DNA of 64,000 bases from Calycina herbarum (GCA_001414485.1 LLEY01000019.1:434001-498000); one strand, 5' to 3'. Positions 11,943-24,102 are shown, counted from the stretch's first letter. Made by a program: numbers and translations. The notes: a model not told the origin generated them from the letters alone.

Positions 11943-12671
11943 GTAAGACTTGTCTTTTCTAGTATATTTAAAGTACTTAGAACTGTTAGTAACGCTAACA
12001 CAGCGACGACTAGTCTTTGTATAAATATATTAAGTATAAGAAATTATTTTATAATCTAAGTATTTAATTTAAAAAATAAATTCTATATTATTTAAGTTTA
12101 CTCTTAGAGAGAAGTATTAACGATATAATAGAAATAAGAAAAGACTACTAGCTTTCTAAAGATATTTCTTAGGTTATACTTAAACGTAAGAATATACTAA
12201 GCTAAGAAGAGAATAGTATTATAAATTACGTTTTATATAGTAAGTAGTCTAGACAGCGTTCTAATAGAATAAGATATAGAATTATAGAAGAAGAAAGGTA
12301 ATATAGAAGAAGACTTCTAATATAAGAATTAGAGAGTTTTAGAATCTTACTATTAGTAAGATTATTAGAAGTTATATAATAGTAAGTCGCTTATATCGCC
12401 TTAGTCGCGAACGTTATAAGCGACGCGAGCGATATAGGCGATAAAAGCGATATTCTAAGAGAATAAAGATTCTATATATACGTACGTCTACTATTTAGTT
12501 AGAAGTCTTATATTTAACTTTAGTTATTAATCTTATTACTTTATTTTAATATCTTTAATATAAGTAATAAGTTTACTTCTAAGTAAATACCTAGCGTATA
12601 TATACTTCTTATCTATATACTAACCTTTGAGACTTAGTTATCTTTATTTAGTTTATTTAAGTTTCGTTATA
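11943..12671 (+). mobile_element. 3' end of an element A-type retrotransposon with its 3' LTR
   Basis: From 11943 the sequence aligns with the last ~730 bases of element A (about 62738-63471). The match covers the non-coding 3' tail, a purine-rich stretch ending GAATAG, and a 455-bp LTR (12217-12671) that starts TATTATAAATT and ends TTTCGTTATA. The homologous sequence seems to continue to the left of the TIR element and the MITE (from about 9240 to 9337), which would mean both are later insertions. No coding part of the retroelement is recognisable here. Confidence 0.78.
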
Positions 12672-12830
12672 ATAATCTCTTATTTACTTATATTTCTATT
12701 ATTTAAAGTACTTTTATATATATAACTAGTTAAAGTATTTAATATAACTAACGATTAACTATTAAATGAGCTTAAAAGTCTCTTAAATTAAGAGATAATC
12801 TCTTATTTACTTATATCTTTATCCTGTGGA

Positions 12831-13188
12831 TTCGAAGGGAGAAATGCCCCTCACACGTGACTACTCTTACCTCAGTGGCTCAATTTGGCGGGTGTTTCAG
12901 AAGCTGTGCAGGTTACCCCGCGACTTGATGCTCTTCGCCCTTTGACATTCCTCTCCATTTCTTCCCTTCCTTCGACAACAACACCAACCAAACACAAGCT
13001 TAGTATCTCGATTACGAATACCTTCATTGAAACGAGTCGTCGCCCTTCGTTCCTTCCTTTGAGCTCAACTCACCTTCAATCCGAGGTTTAGTTGTCTTCA
13101 CCGCAATCCCGCTCGCACCTTAAAGTGTAGCTTCTCTCCCACTTCCACCATTCTACAAAGACTCCAATCTCTCCTCCAACAATTCACC
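12831..13188. other. promoter and leader of the epimerase gene
   Basis: Normal-composition DNA begins right at the repeat border, so the promoter has at most about 350 bases before it meets the RIP block. CT-rich tracts precede the ATG, as is common in fungal leaders. Confidence 0.5.
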
Positions 13189-14318
13189 ATGGTTGACCGT
13201 CCAAAAAAGCCCTCTGCCCTCTCGGCCACCCCTGGACTCGCTCCTCAGGCGCAAGTAAACATCTCGCACTCCAACTCGAGAGTCGAGGCCGTTCTTCCTA
13301 CGGGCGAGTCGGTGGAGATTTTGCTTTTTGGAGCGACGATTACGAGTTGGAAGAATGCTAAGGGGGAGGAGAAGCTTTGGTTGAGTGAGAAGGCTGTTAC
13401 GGATGGGACTAAGGCTGTTAGGGGTGGGATTCCACTTGTTTTCCCGGTATGTTGTTTCCTCGCTTCCTCACTTATCAACAGCACAACAATTGGAATAGCA
13501 CGAAGGGTGGTACTAATTATCATGAACAGGTCTTCGGCACAGACCCTTCCCACACCGCAACGGCCAAACTTCCTCAACACGGCTTCGCACGTACCTCGCG
13601 TTGGGAATTCCTAGGCAAATCCACCAGCGAGTCCTCCGAGAACAAAGACGGCGGTGACAGCAGCGTCAAGTTGGACTTCGGACTCAGCTCCAGTAATCTG
13701 AGCGAGGAGAGTAAGAAAGCTTGGGGATACTCTTTTGGATTGATTTATAGCGTTACCCTGGGTAGGGAGGGGTTGGCTACTAGTATGGTGGTTCGGAATG
13801 AGGGGGAGACTGCTTGGGACTTTCAGATCTTGATGCATAGTTATTTGAGGGTTGCTGTGAGTTTGTTCCTTCCTTGAGTTTTGGTATGGTTTGGTTTTTG
13901 GATTTAGGGTTGAAGGGTTTGACTGACGGATTATTAGGATATCTCCCAAGTCCAAGTAACAGGTCTAGAATCCTCCTCCTACGTCGATAAAGTAACCTCC
14001 CCAATCAGCACCACCACCTCCCCCGCCTCCGCAGTCACCATCACAGATAAAACCGATCGTGTTTACACTCCCGCCGGTGGCCCCTCTGCACCCGTTGCCG
14101 TCACCGAGGGCGGAAAGAAAACCTTCTCCATTGTCAGAGATAATCTCAGTGAAGTCGTGGTGTGGAATCCTTGGGTTGATGCTAAGAGTATTGGGGATTT
14201 CGCGCCGGCGGATGGGTATAAGAATATGATTTGTGTTGAGGCGGGTGCGGTGAAGGGGTATCAGAAGTTGGAGGCTGGGGAGACTTGGGAGGGGGGTCAG
14301 GTTATTAGTGCGTTCTAG
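13189..14318 (+). CDS. glucose-6-phosphate 1-epimerase (aldose 1-epimerase family)
   Basis: Three exons (13189-13446, 13530-13856, 13938-14318) give 321 residues, close to the usual length of this family. The introns are 83 and 81 nt. The enzyme interconverts the alpha and beta anomers of glucose 6-phosphate in the cytosol (EC 5.1.3.15; yeast homologue YMR099C). Recognisable blocks are the sugar-binding GGIPLVFPVFG junction spanning exon 1-2, QHGFAR with His103, the catalytic-histidine block LMHSYL (His189), and the late CVEAGA block with Glu296 as candidate base. The start ATG follows CAATTCACC. The gene is intact although the RIP block ends about 360 bases upstream. Confidence 0.9.
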
Positions 14319-16249
14319 AGGGTTGATGTGGTGCGCGAACGAGGCAAAAGGAGACGTACAATGTGAGTGGTGGTGGCGGTGATGGCTTGTTCTTTTTACG
14401 AAGTAGATGAAAATGAATGGATGGAAGGGGTTTGGTTCCTGGTCTGGGGTTAGGGGAAATGCATGGAGGTATGATATGCATAATTCTCCGAATTAGAAAT
14501 GGCTTTTCTTTTTACAATAGCTTCTCTTTTCTAGTTTCTAGTTTTTAATTCTAGATCTTCTCTTTGGTTTCCAATTATTGTGCCACTCGGCTTGTTTTTA
14601 CTTGATTTCCCTTGCTTGCAAGGACAGTTGGAGAATATGAGATGTTCCTAGTAGCCAGTTTTTTACGGGAAAATGAATGAAGGGAGCATGAATCATTTTA
14701 TAAGTTTTCCCATTCCTCCCTCTGCTGACTATCTTGCAGAAATATCTTAAGTTCCAGCTATTGGTAGGTGACCTACTAACAACCCATCTTGTAGAAATAT
14801 CTTGTGAAAAAATTCGAGACTTCTTTTTTCTCAGGGTCTTGTGTAAAGCTCGTCGTCGCTCATTCTAGATTTTCACCATTACTTACTCTAATAGTGTATA
14901 CCTATCCTGTTGAGATACTTTCTCCTGACCAGTGATTGACCAGTGATGTTGGTCATGCACAGTTTTTCCCACTGCATCCCTTTCATCTAGAAATTCTGGG
15001 AAAAGGGATGAGAGTAGAGTGCTGGAGACTTAAGAAAATGGGGTTTCAGGGGGGGGAGGTTGTTAATTGTCCTTGACCTTTTTTTGTAAGAACGGGTATA
15101 CGCAGTGAACCCCAGTTTCTTGGGATACGACGACTACCAACTCCAACATTCTAACCCACCACCTGTTCTTTCGAGCCCTTTGGGATTCTCCTAGCTATTG
15201 CATCGTGATATTTCCCCCCAACTGCAAGAAGTGCATGGGTGTTGGTGTTTTGTTTCATACAAATTAACTCGCTATGATAGTGTTGGGGAATGTTTGGATT
15301 TGATGTTGCGGTGTATGTGTTTGGATAGAGGTAGGTGGTTGGTGTTTCTATTTCTGGCGATAGCCTACCCAAGATTTTGGGTTTCATCCCCCATCCATCC
15401 CCCTTCCGGCTACAGTCAGCTCAGCCCTAACAAATCCTGGCGGCCGGCTGGATGGGTCCGGTCGCTTGGGGGTGAGAGCACGAGATGTCTAGAACTGGGT
15501 CCAAACAGCTTGAAAATGGTCTGAGAAAAAGAGATTGGTTAACCTGAATTTGAATGTGAATTTGAGTCTCGATTTGATCAATCTTTTATGTTGTAGTACG
15601 ATATCTGGGGATTTGATTTCCATGATAGGGACCAACACCGTGGCAGGCCAGAAGCAAAAGCAAGACTCAGGGGTTCAGCCAGGACTCTCAGTGGTTGGCA
15701 GAGGAAGCATGGCACTGTATGGGCTGCGTAAACGAGGGTATCTCCACTTTGACACGACCACATACGATAGGTATCTTGAGAGGAGATGGGTTTGTTGTTG
15801 TGAATGGAGATGAGGAGAATAGAGAAGGGGGATATGGGGTTTGGTTTTGTGAATACTATTGAGAAAAGAGAGAGAGAGAGTAGGGGAGAAACAAGTTACA
15901 ACACTAACAGCGCCAAACTACGCCTCATATGTACCCACAAGTTAGATAGGGGGATAGAGTTACACGCCCCCAACTCTCCTTCCTACGCCCCTGTTTCTCA
16001 CTTCTCACTACCCATACCATTCACCTGGTTCTGGGCCTGCGTCTCTGTCTCCCTCTTTCTGGTCAATTGTCACTTCTCTTCTCTCATCAACCTCACTATG
16101 CTCTTTCCTCACTACGCCGACACGCCTGCAGTCGGCTTTTGTAACCCTGTTTGTCCTGATTGAATTGCCAAACTGAGAGATTGCTTCATTGCACACATTG
16201 CGCCGCGACCGACACTGACCGATCGGGAACCGATAAGAGGAGAGGAGAC
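14319..16249. other. intergenic region, no gene seen
   Basis: This 1.9-kb stretch has a 3' flank with TTTTC tracts, a G-run near 15050, and reading frames on both strands without splice-supported structure or recognisable domains. The final 400 bases, CT-rich with a GAGAGA run at 15868-15880, probably hold the promoter and leader of the next gene. Confidence 0.45.
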
Positions 16250-18494
16250 ATGTCTTACAATCATCGTGGAAATGGGGTAGAACCCTTCTCTCCACTGGGA
16301 AATGTCGATACGACCGGCGCGGGGTCAGGAGTAGGTGCGACGTTATATCAGAGTCCTGCTTCGTACCCGCAACCTTGGGAACCTTATCATGGCGATTTGG
16401 GGAGTCCGGATTATGAGATGGGGGATTTGGGTGGGAATAGAAGTCGGAGTGGGACTGGAGGAATAGATGGGAGACCACCGATGAGGAGTCAACCGAATAG
16501 TATGGGGAGCATGGCGAGCGAGTATAGTACTGCTTCTACCCTTTTCCCTTCCCACACGAGGATGAGTATATATACCCCCTCCTCTTTCCCTTCAATTCTT
16601 CTTCTTTCACGCATTCAAATACACAAGATGGCTAACCACCAATTCCTTCGATATAGACAGCGAACAAGAATCCTTCCTCCACGATCCCCTCTCCAAGATA
16701 AACACCGACATCAACGCCCACACAGTCCCCTACAAAGACCATGGCGGCAAGCAACTCCGCACCATCCTTTGGGGCATGTCCTTCCGACTGGGCGTCACGA
16801 TTGCACTATGTACCACCTATGGCGTTGCGGCTATACAATGGCAGAAGAAGGGCCCGAAGACGGAGGACCAGAAGAAAATCTTTAATACTATTACAACGGG
16901 GGTTAGTATTTGTTTGGGACTGAATATTGCGAGTGCTTTTAAGGATATTGCGCTTAATATGCGGTGGGTTATTTTGAGGGGTCGGAAGAGGAGTTTGAAG
17001 GAGGTATGTTGAGTTCCTTGGTTCTGGCGGTTTGGGGGAATTGAGGGGAAGGGGAGGTTCGAGTGGAAGCTAATGAGAGAACAGATCAATTTGATTCTTT
17101 CGGCCGATAGTATGTTGAAGGTCGCAAAGATCGTACTGATTTCCAAAAGACCAATTGTGGTTTTGGCTTGTTCCGGTTGGCTTTTCATTAATGTGGTATG
17201 TTATTCTCCCTCTCCATTTTCGTCAAGCAATTGGCTGACAACCCTAGCTTGCACAAGCAGGAATCGCAATGATAAGTCTGACATACAGTTGGGAAACCGA
17301 TAGATCAGCCCTATTGCTTCGTCCTGGTCAAGTCGCCGTCCCAAGAATGGATTACTTCTACCCCCAAGCAGGCGGATCCCCCTTTGACACCCCACCAATA
17401 CCTTCGGCACAAGACGAAGCATACACAGCTCACATGTACACCCCCCCTCCCCTCCCCCCCTTTTTTAAGAAAAAAACACATCACTTACAGAATCCAGGTA
17501 CGGAGGTCTCCTCAACAACTACGGCTACAACGAAACCGCCCCTCAAAAAAAAGACGGCGACATCTTACTCCCAGCTGACAGCATGGTCTTCAACATCCCC
17601 GATGCTCCCCGTTGGGACTTCCACTTCACGAATTCCCAAGGCGGAGCAGCGTATTCTACGAGTGATTTCTCGTCATTTACTGATCGCACTATTTCTTCGA
17701 CTTATTCCTGTATCGCACATGAAGTAACAGCAAACGGAAACGGGTCATTCACAAACATCATCGCCGGAGCCGCAGGACCCGTCTTCGTCTCACATAAAAG
17801 TCCTGATTCCTTGACGTTCTTCACGAATCGCCAGGGTGGAAAGATGAATACCTGTTCTGATTCAGAGACTCGCTGTAGTGTAGTGGAGGCCTTTGAAGCG
17901 AGTGCTACGCAACCATGGTATTATAGGTGTAACATCACCATAACACCTACCATCAACGATCTCTCGAACATCTCCTGGGTCCCTGATCGCATGGCTATCA
18001 TAGCAGGCTCCTCCATCGCCCAAGTAGGCTACACAGACGACGGCCAGGAAGCGCAAATCTACCCCCGCGGTTCCTTCTGGGGCACCCCGCGCAACGGGTC
18101 CTCGCAACAAATCGGGGAGATCATAGCCCTCTACTCCCTCGGCTCCATCGCTTCCGCTGCTCTCTACAACCCGGTCAAAAATGCTACGGCGGTTGTTCCT
18201 AGTCAAGGAACATACCTTAAAGTCGGACATCGAAAGTTCTTCGGCATTATTCTGGGGTTGATTGCGGGCTGTCATTTTCTTTTTGTGCTCGTGGTGGCGG
18301 TTATGGCTAATAAGGCGAAGATTGGGCCGGATAATCATTTGAAGATGGCGATTATGCTTAGGCCTGTTGCGGAACGGTTGGAGGGGGTGGGGAGTAATTC
18401 GAGGGATGATGGGCCGTATGAGGAGGCTATAAGGGGGACGAGGGCGAAGTGGGAGGAGGGTGTTAATGGGAAGTGGGGGTTGGTTGTTAGTTGA
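16250..18494 (+). CDS. four-TM membrane protein with large extracytosolic domain, conserved fungal type
   Basis: Five exons (16250-16565, 16657-17003, 17085-17195, 17248-17435, 17498-18494) encode 652 residues. The four introns are 91, 81, 52 and 62 nt, and every junction keeps frame. Residues 1-140 are hydrophilic and Ser/Gly-rich. Hydrophobic segments lie at about 142-166, 186-204, 243-270 and 568-590. Between the last two is a ~300-residue domain with several N-x-S/T sites and cysteine pairs (for example CSDSETRCS), followed by an 60-residue acidic/basic tail. The topology suggests a plasma-membrane or secretory-pathway protein with the big loop outside. I do not recognise a named family or function. 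Codon use resembles the neighbouring genes. Confidence 0.75.
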
Positions 18495-20436
18495 GGGGGA
18501 GTAATTGGGTCTTTTTGTTTCATGGGAGCAAGGGAGTTCTCTTTTTTGTTCGAGATGGGGAGAGAGGGGAGTTTTTGAGCGGGTGACGGGGGATTTGTTT
18601 TTTTTTTGTTTGAATATAGATAGATATTTGGGATTCACATTGAGATGCGGGGCGTACATACAGAGAGTGAGACAAATGATACCCAGGGAGAGCACTTGTG
18701 TAAATAGAATTGCGGGGTTTTCAAATAAATCTATGTATGACATTGAGTGGTGATTTGAAATTTTCATGTTACTTGACAAGGTGGGGTGAGTGAATAGGTG
18801 GATTCTTTGAAATGTTTAGGATATCTGAATAAATCACATTGAGTTACTAGAATGAAACCTGAGAGATGAGGATTCTTTGTAACTAGCTGTCCTGTAAAAT
18901 ATTTCTTTTGATTTTGTTATACGAGATATTTTGTACTTTTTTGGATTCTTAAATGGAGATACGAGAGAGTATGTCAAAGAAGGACTACGAGGATTTAGAT
19001 CGTAGAGTGTAAGAGAGATGTAATTATTTTATTTTCTTCGAGGCTTGGGATGCTTATTTAGATGGAATTGAGTTACTGGAATAGTATATAAGAGAGGAGG
19101 GAGTATATAATCTTAATCTTATATTTTCTCACTTCCTTTTTGGTTATTCTGGAAGAGAAGGGATTTTATTTATCTATCAAACTAGAGAGCGTGACGAGGT
19201 TGTATTCGTTTTTGGAATGTTGAGAGAGGTTCTATTCATTCTTAGAATGTTAAGCGAGGATCTGGTAAAAGGGACTGCACAAAGGAGTGGGATTGCACAG
19301 GTGAGAGAGAGGTCAGGCTTAGCTTGGGAATTCGTGTAGTAGATGGATTTATTAATCTGGATTGCGAAGTGGGAAAAGATGATTTTGGGATCGTCTGTAT
19401 GTGTAGTACCTTGAGAGGGGATAATGAAGAGTACTTGGTAATAAATAACATAGGTGGATTAGAAAGAATTTGCGATTTCGATAGTAGAGACAGAGTAAGT
19501 TTCGAGAAAGTGAACTCGGCTAAGCTTTTCGATAGTTACTATGTTTATAGAGCCGGCGAATCCTTTTCCAGAAGAGAAGAAAGACAGCTCAAAAGTAACT
19601 CCGTAGGTAAGTTGGCTTGAATGAATAATTTAGAGAGATTTAGAAGTGTTGGTATACTAGGAGAGAGATCCACGGTTACCTTTTTCTTGCTGCAAGTGTA
19701 TGAGAAACGAGAAGAGGAAATAATGGAAAGTGGAAACATGCGGGACAGAGTTGTGGTTGTGGTTTTATCTTGTATTTCGTCATGTGTTCGAGGTATATTG
19801 ACCTATGATGTATGAAATATAGATGAGATGTAATACTTTATCACAGAGGACGTAGAAAGCGAGCGGAATGCATTAAGGGTGTATCTGTAGATGGAGGATG
19901 TATTTACCTTGGTTTAGTCAGAATATGAAAATTAAGCCTTTTACTTGGGTACTATATGATCTACTATTAGACTTTTAAGCTTTCCTCTCTTTTCATGTCT
20001 TGATTTCTAGGAGTAGATAATAGAAACGGAGAACGGCCGGCTGGAAATTCATTACCTCTATAACAACTCTATTTATAGTAATCACGGAACGTAAAATAAT
20101 GGGCCCTGGAATTTGTTGTCTTCCTCGCTTGGATATGTCGGTGGTTAGAAAATAGCAGGTGGTGACTTTTACCTTGTAGCTTTTCTTGCTTGGGGTTCTA
20201 TTGTCATGAAGATAACAGGAAAAGAAGGGTATATTATTACTCGTCTATGCTGAAAGGCTAGCGATGTTACTTCGCATTTACTATCGACGAAATGTTATAG
20301 ACTCGACAATCTACTAACACGTCAGGCGAACTTCGTCAAAGTGATCAAAGTATAACCCCGCTCTAGAAAAGTCCTCCTAAAACCCTCAAACAATCACAAC
20401 CCTCAATTCCAGGCTTCCGACCACTCAAACCCCTCA
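18495..20436. other. intergenic region, no gene seen
   Basis: These 1.9 kb become gradually AT-richer and contain several GAGAGAG-rich patches. Possible reading frames of up to ~98 codons begin at non-ATG codons and show no motif. Confidence 0.45.
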
Positions 20437-20920
20437 TCAATCCGACTTATAGCGATCTCGACGCCACACATAACCCCCACACATAATATACCCAGCAATC
20501 TCCTCCTCCCCTTCTTCCTCCCAAACACTCTGTTTCTCTTCCTTCACCGTATCATACAAAGCCCTAGGCATATTCGCCTTATGGCTGTCCATCTCCACCC
20601 AAACCCCTCTCTTTCGAAGGAGCTGGCGTAATTTAATAAGGGCTTGTCGATTGACGGAGATGAATTTTTGCTCGTCCCACTGTGATGACTTAGCATATGT
20701 TGAGCAGAGAGTACGGATGATCAATAGGAAGAGGAGTTCAAAAAGGGGAGCAAAGGGAAAAGTTATATACTTCTTCAAAGTCTAGACGGTAAGTCTCCCA
20801 GAGCTCGCTACCGAGGAGATTTGGGTCGTTGGTGTATTCTTGGATTATTTCGTTTACGTGGGCTGTGGCTGCGGGGTCTTCGATTGGCTTGAGGGGAACT
20901 GGGTTTGGGGTTGATCCCAT
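20437..20920 (-). CDS. small hypothetical protein, possibly derived from a retroelement gag N terminus
   Basis: Two exons on the minus strand (20920-20771 and 20679-20437) are separated by a 91-nt intron (GTATAT..CACAG). They give 130 residues from the first in-frame ATG (MGSTPNPVPL). The C-terminal half (VNRQALIKLRQLLRKRGVWV, then an ARALY/EEE-like acidic segment) resembles the short helical modules at the start of gag-like proteins in Leotiomycete transposons. This is recalled family resemblance, not a search. An upstream extension is open but has no ATG. There is no membrane segment or signal peptide. It could equally be a lineage-specific gene. Confidence 0.5.
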
Positions 20921-22061
20921 CTCGATGGCGTTGAAGAAGGGGTGGTGACTTGGTGTTTGATGCCTCAATTCCTTACTCAAAGGAATATTCCGTCGTTACG
21001 AAGGGCCTGAAGTTTATCGATTCGAAGAGATTGGGATGATTGATTGCTTCGCGAGATAGACACTTCTTTTGAAGTGTTTGATATTTAGGTACAGTAGAAG
21101 GCGTTTCTCAGGGTAACGGTAAGGTTCTTAAATAGGCTTATTTTAGTGGTCACGTAGGTACTGTTGACAGAGTGCTATTCACTTAATCATTGTTGGCAGT
21201 ATTGTATTGATAATACAGTCATAGCACCACTTTTTATTACAGAAATAGAGTGAATAGCCGCTAGTTATCATAAAACAGTATTCTTTTGCCTTTAAAAACA
21301 TGCACCAAGTCACCTAGGAAAGGAGAGGATTTCGATCCACGCGTTCCCAAATGAAGCGATTTAAGCGAGTATACTTACTTTCTGTAATGCTACCACTTTC
21401 TTAACAGTTGTCTCTCAAGCCCGTCTATTTCTGTGAGATCTTTTGCACGACGCATCTCACTTGGAATTCATATCTAAGAATAATGATGACAATAAGAATC
21501 TTTCCTAGGCTTGAGTTAGCAGTTGAGTTTTTCATTCCGCTTGGAGTAAGCTACTTCCATGGGAGGGTTGTAATTTCTATCAAGAGAAACGAAGCGCCCG
21601 AGTGATCCCCGGCGAACCTCACGGAATCCAGAAACTTCGTATTATTCTCATAATAGATGGCCTAAATTTTCCTCGAAAACAACTTATACTTCGAGGAAAA
21701 TCCTTAGCTCTATCTACCTCTAAACAGTGCTTGAAAATACTTTATAATTACTATATAAACTCACATATGACTTGTCATTCTTAAAAAGAATTTTTATTTA
21801 ACTTGACCTGTTACTATCGAAAGTAATTATTCCCTGGAGAATAACATCCAGTTTCTAAGAAACTCTAAATTGTTCCGTCCTCTAAAACAATTCTTTTCTG
21901 GGATGTTATCGAGTATCTAAGTAGCCACCCAGTTTCCGTCCTCCAAAACAACCCCACTCGGGGTGACTAAAAATATCGTGGCTCCTGTGATTGTTCCAAC
22001 ACCCTTGGGAGAATAAACTTGACGTGGTTAGTCCTCTAGGGTACAGCTTTGATCGTGGCTA
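20921..22061. other. intergenic; contains the 3' flank repeat of the CxxC gene family
   Basis: No gene is seen. At 21836-21860 a GGAGAATAACATCCAGTTTC block recurs, slightly changed, near 22808, 23580 and 24525. Each time it lies on the downstream (lower-coordinate) side of a CxxC-family gene copy. Confidence 0.45.
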
Positions 22062-22316
22062 TTAGGAGTTACCGATAATCGTAGTTCCATGCTGGGAACG
22101 AAAGAAAGCGAGATATTTGCACGTCAGACAACGAATCTCCAAGTTCAAGCCATCTGTAGTAAGGAGTTCCGGTAAACTGCGAAGTGTTGGATCCTGCCAT
22201 GTCGATTGGAGGTCTGTTGTAATGTGATTGAATCCGTCGCAGCCGGGGGAGCAGTCCTTGTAGATAACTCTTGAGGTATGGCAGTAATTGCACTAGATAT
22301 CGTAGTAGATATACAT
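22062..22316 (-). pseudogene. CxxC small-protein family, copy 1 (one in-frame stop, cysteines lost)
   Basis: Read on the minus strand from an ATG at 22316, the frame of 85 codons is interrupted by TAG at codon 8 and ends at 22062. Aligned with the intact copy at 23698-24102, the ATG is in the same place. The first two cysteines have become tyrosines (TGC to TAT/TAC), while the later CNYC, the CSPGCDG block and a final CLTC are kept. The lesions are all transition-type. An intron ending at that TAG is conceivable but no donor fits, so I prefer a decayed copy. Confidence 0.6.
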
Positions 22317-22867
22317 CGTTATATATGATAACTGTTGTGGAGGAGCTGTGAAGTTTAAGGTTGAGGTGTACTGGATAGGTTGAAATTTACTTAAGGTTGA
22401 ACTGTATTGAAGGCTGAGCTTGTAATGTTCGTGGTTTTGTAATTACCAAGCTGAGGTATTAAGTTTGAAGAGATAGTAGATTTGAAATAGAGTCTAAATT
22501 CAAGAAGCCTTTATTTGATTATTTTTGATTTAATATCCTTGCTGAGTAATATAGCTTTCTCATTACTATTTGAATAATTGTAGTACTAGATTACGTACAC
22601 TTGAAGCAACTAACCTTATTATTCAGAAAACACTCTTTTCACTCTCCCATTTCAAGACTATGGCGCGTATAAACATTTTTAGTACAACGCGAGAGGAAAA
22701 GAATGGTGTTCTATTGTAATTTGTCTTCATATTCCAAGTATACTTTAGACTGAGATTGATAGCCACTCTCATGTGTATTTTTTGATTGTGCTTTATGTAA
22801 TTACAAAGGAGAATAATATCCAGCTTCCAAGTAACTATTTTGTCGTCTCCCAACCCCCTCCCAGGTA
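22317..22867. other. upstream region of CxxC copy 1 and 3' flank repeat
   Basis: At 22495-22520 there is an AAGAAGCCTTTAT block, shared with copies 2 and 3, which read in gene direction resembles a TATAAAGG promoter box. At 22808-22850 lies the 3' flank repeat (GAGAATAATATCCAGCTTCC) of the family, interrupted by the MITE that starts at 22868. Confidence 0.45.
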
Positions 22868-22989
22868 GGGCGTCCCGTATACACCAAAGGCCAAAAACGA
22901 CCAAAGGCCAAAAACGACTAAATCGCAAAACGGAAATCATAAAGTGTCACTTTTAATAGGTAGAAAATAGATTGTTTTTAATATTAAAT

Positions 22990-23033
<44 letters not shown>

Positions 23034-23571
23034 ACAGCTCTAAAGCTATTAACAAGTGGGTTCTTTTATAGTAGGCTAATGAGAGAGCAAGGATATTACG
23101 TGTGTAGCTAGTGTGATAAGTGGTAGTACGTAGCTTAGTACTAGCCGAGCTAGCGTACCTACTATTGCCTTCTCCTGTCGTATTATATTACTTTCTTACT
23201 ATTATTACTTAATATTAATAAATAAGAGAGAAAGAGCAGAGAGCGAGGGGGAGGAAGGAGAGGGATATTTGCTTAAACTCCCCTTACCTATACTAGGAAA
23301 AACTTTCCCCTAGACCCTAAGATGTTTACTTACCCTCCCCCTTCTTCTTCTTCTCTCCCTCTTCTTCTTCTCTCCCTCTTCTTCTTCTTTATTAATTAAT
23401 TACTTAGAGTAAGAAAGCTAGAGTAAGAGATAAAAGACAAGGGCCCTTTACTTAGAGGCCTTAGATAGTAATTATCGAGTTCTACTCTAGCTATACTTTT
23501 AAATACTTAAATTTTGCGATTTGCGATTTACGATTTAGTCATTTTTGGCCTTTGGTGCATTTATGATGCCG
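22868..23571. mobile_element. 704-bp TA-target MITE, copy 1
   Basis: TA sits outside both ends (22866-22867, 23572-23573). The tips are imperfect inverted repeats: GGGCGTCCCGTATACACC against CGGCATCATAAATGCACC. They are followed in both arms by AAAGGCCAAAAACGACTAAATC (one arm has this unit twice) and CGCAAA-type repeats. The interior has a (CT)n tract at 22992-23031, CTT-rich tracts near 23340-23390 and no coding frame. A second copy, in opposite orientation, is at 44992-45827. The element lies inside the 3' flank repeat of the CxxC family. Confidence 0.85.
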
Positions 23572-23697
23572 TACCAAGACAGCTTCCAAGCAACTACCCA
23601 TTCTGGTAAATCCAAGACCCCATTTTTTTACAATCCAAAAACTCTATCCCTCCAGGGGATATATTTTTATCTGCCTTTACTCATCCTCAAATACCTT

Positions 23698-24102
23698 TCA
23701 ATATCCATCGCGATCTCGAATCTCTTCCTGTTCCTGTGGCGGTCGATAGGGAAGCCAACACTTCCTGCATTTAAAGTCCCAGGCGCGCCGCCATGCGATT
23801 TCAGCATGTGTTTGGAGCCAATTTGCTTCGCAACCAGGGTAGTAATTTTCGTAATAGATCTTATAAAGATCAAATTCCCGGCAGTTGATGCAACGGGGAT
23901 GGTAGCGGACACACATCTGCTCGTTCCGGTGATATGGAAGCCAACAGTTCCTGCAATTAACCTCCTTAGGGCTGGACCATGCATTTTCCTTGTTTGTTTC
24001 GGTGTGATTTATTCCATCGCAGCCGGGGGAGCAACTCCAGTAATCTTTTAGAGGATCGCCTTTGTTGCACTGGGTGCAGATGGGCTGGCAGCGGACGCAC
24101 AT
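23698..24102 (-). CDS. intact CxxC protein with two tandem cysteine modules
   Basis: A single exon on the minus strand from the ATG at 24102 gives 134 residues. The protein is two copies of one module, about residues 1-57 and 63-120. Both start MCVR and run C-x2-C / P-x-C-x2-C, then SPGCDG or YPGCEA, and end CRNCWLPY or CRKCWLPY. In the second module some cysteines are Tyr. The paired CxxC motifs suggest one or two bound zinc ions per module. There is no signal peptide or membrane segment, so a cytosolic or nuclear protein is likely. I recognise no named family and assign no function. A TATAAAGG-like box (minus strand, near 24260) precedes it by about 160 nt, and broken relatives lie on both sides. 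Confidence 0.65.
   Translation of the reverse strand: MCVRCQPICTQCNKGDPLKDYWSCSPGCDGINHTETNKENAWSSPKEVNCRNCWLPYHRNEQMCVRYHPRCINCREFDLYKIYYENYYPGCEANWLQTHAEIAWRRAWDFKCRKCWLPYRPPQEQEEIRDRDGY

Larger units (their letters stand above)
8281..12830. repeat. RIP-degraded nested transposon block
   Basis: About 4.5 kb is almost devoid of C and G outside a few islands and saturated with TA dinucleotides, and no long reading frame survives on either strand. Both borders are sharp: ordinary sequence stops near 8280 and returns at about 12830, just before the epimerase gene. At least four insertions can be told apart inside (listed separately). An imperfect direct repeat of about 55 bases (around 8286-8340 and 12722-12776) marks the two ends. 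The stretch 8345-9240 contains nothing I can name. RIP is inferred from the composition and from comparing LTR copies. Confidence 0.8.

Noticed and set aside
15198..15524. 108-codon open frame, plus strand
   Set aside because: It begins at a non-ATG codon, has no motif, and lies in a region open in several frames by chance.
19324..19620. 98-codon open frame, plus strand
   Set aside because: It starts with TTG in AT-rich intergenic DNA and shows no recognisable domain or splice context.
22992..23031. (CT)n tract as an independent regulatory element
   Set aside because: It is internal to MITE copy 1 and has its counterpart in copy 2, so it is explained as part of the transposon.
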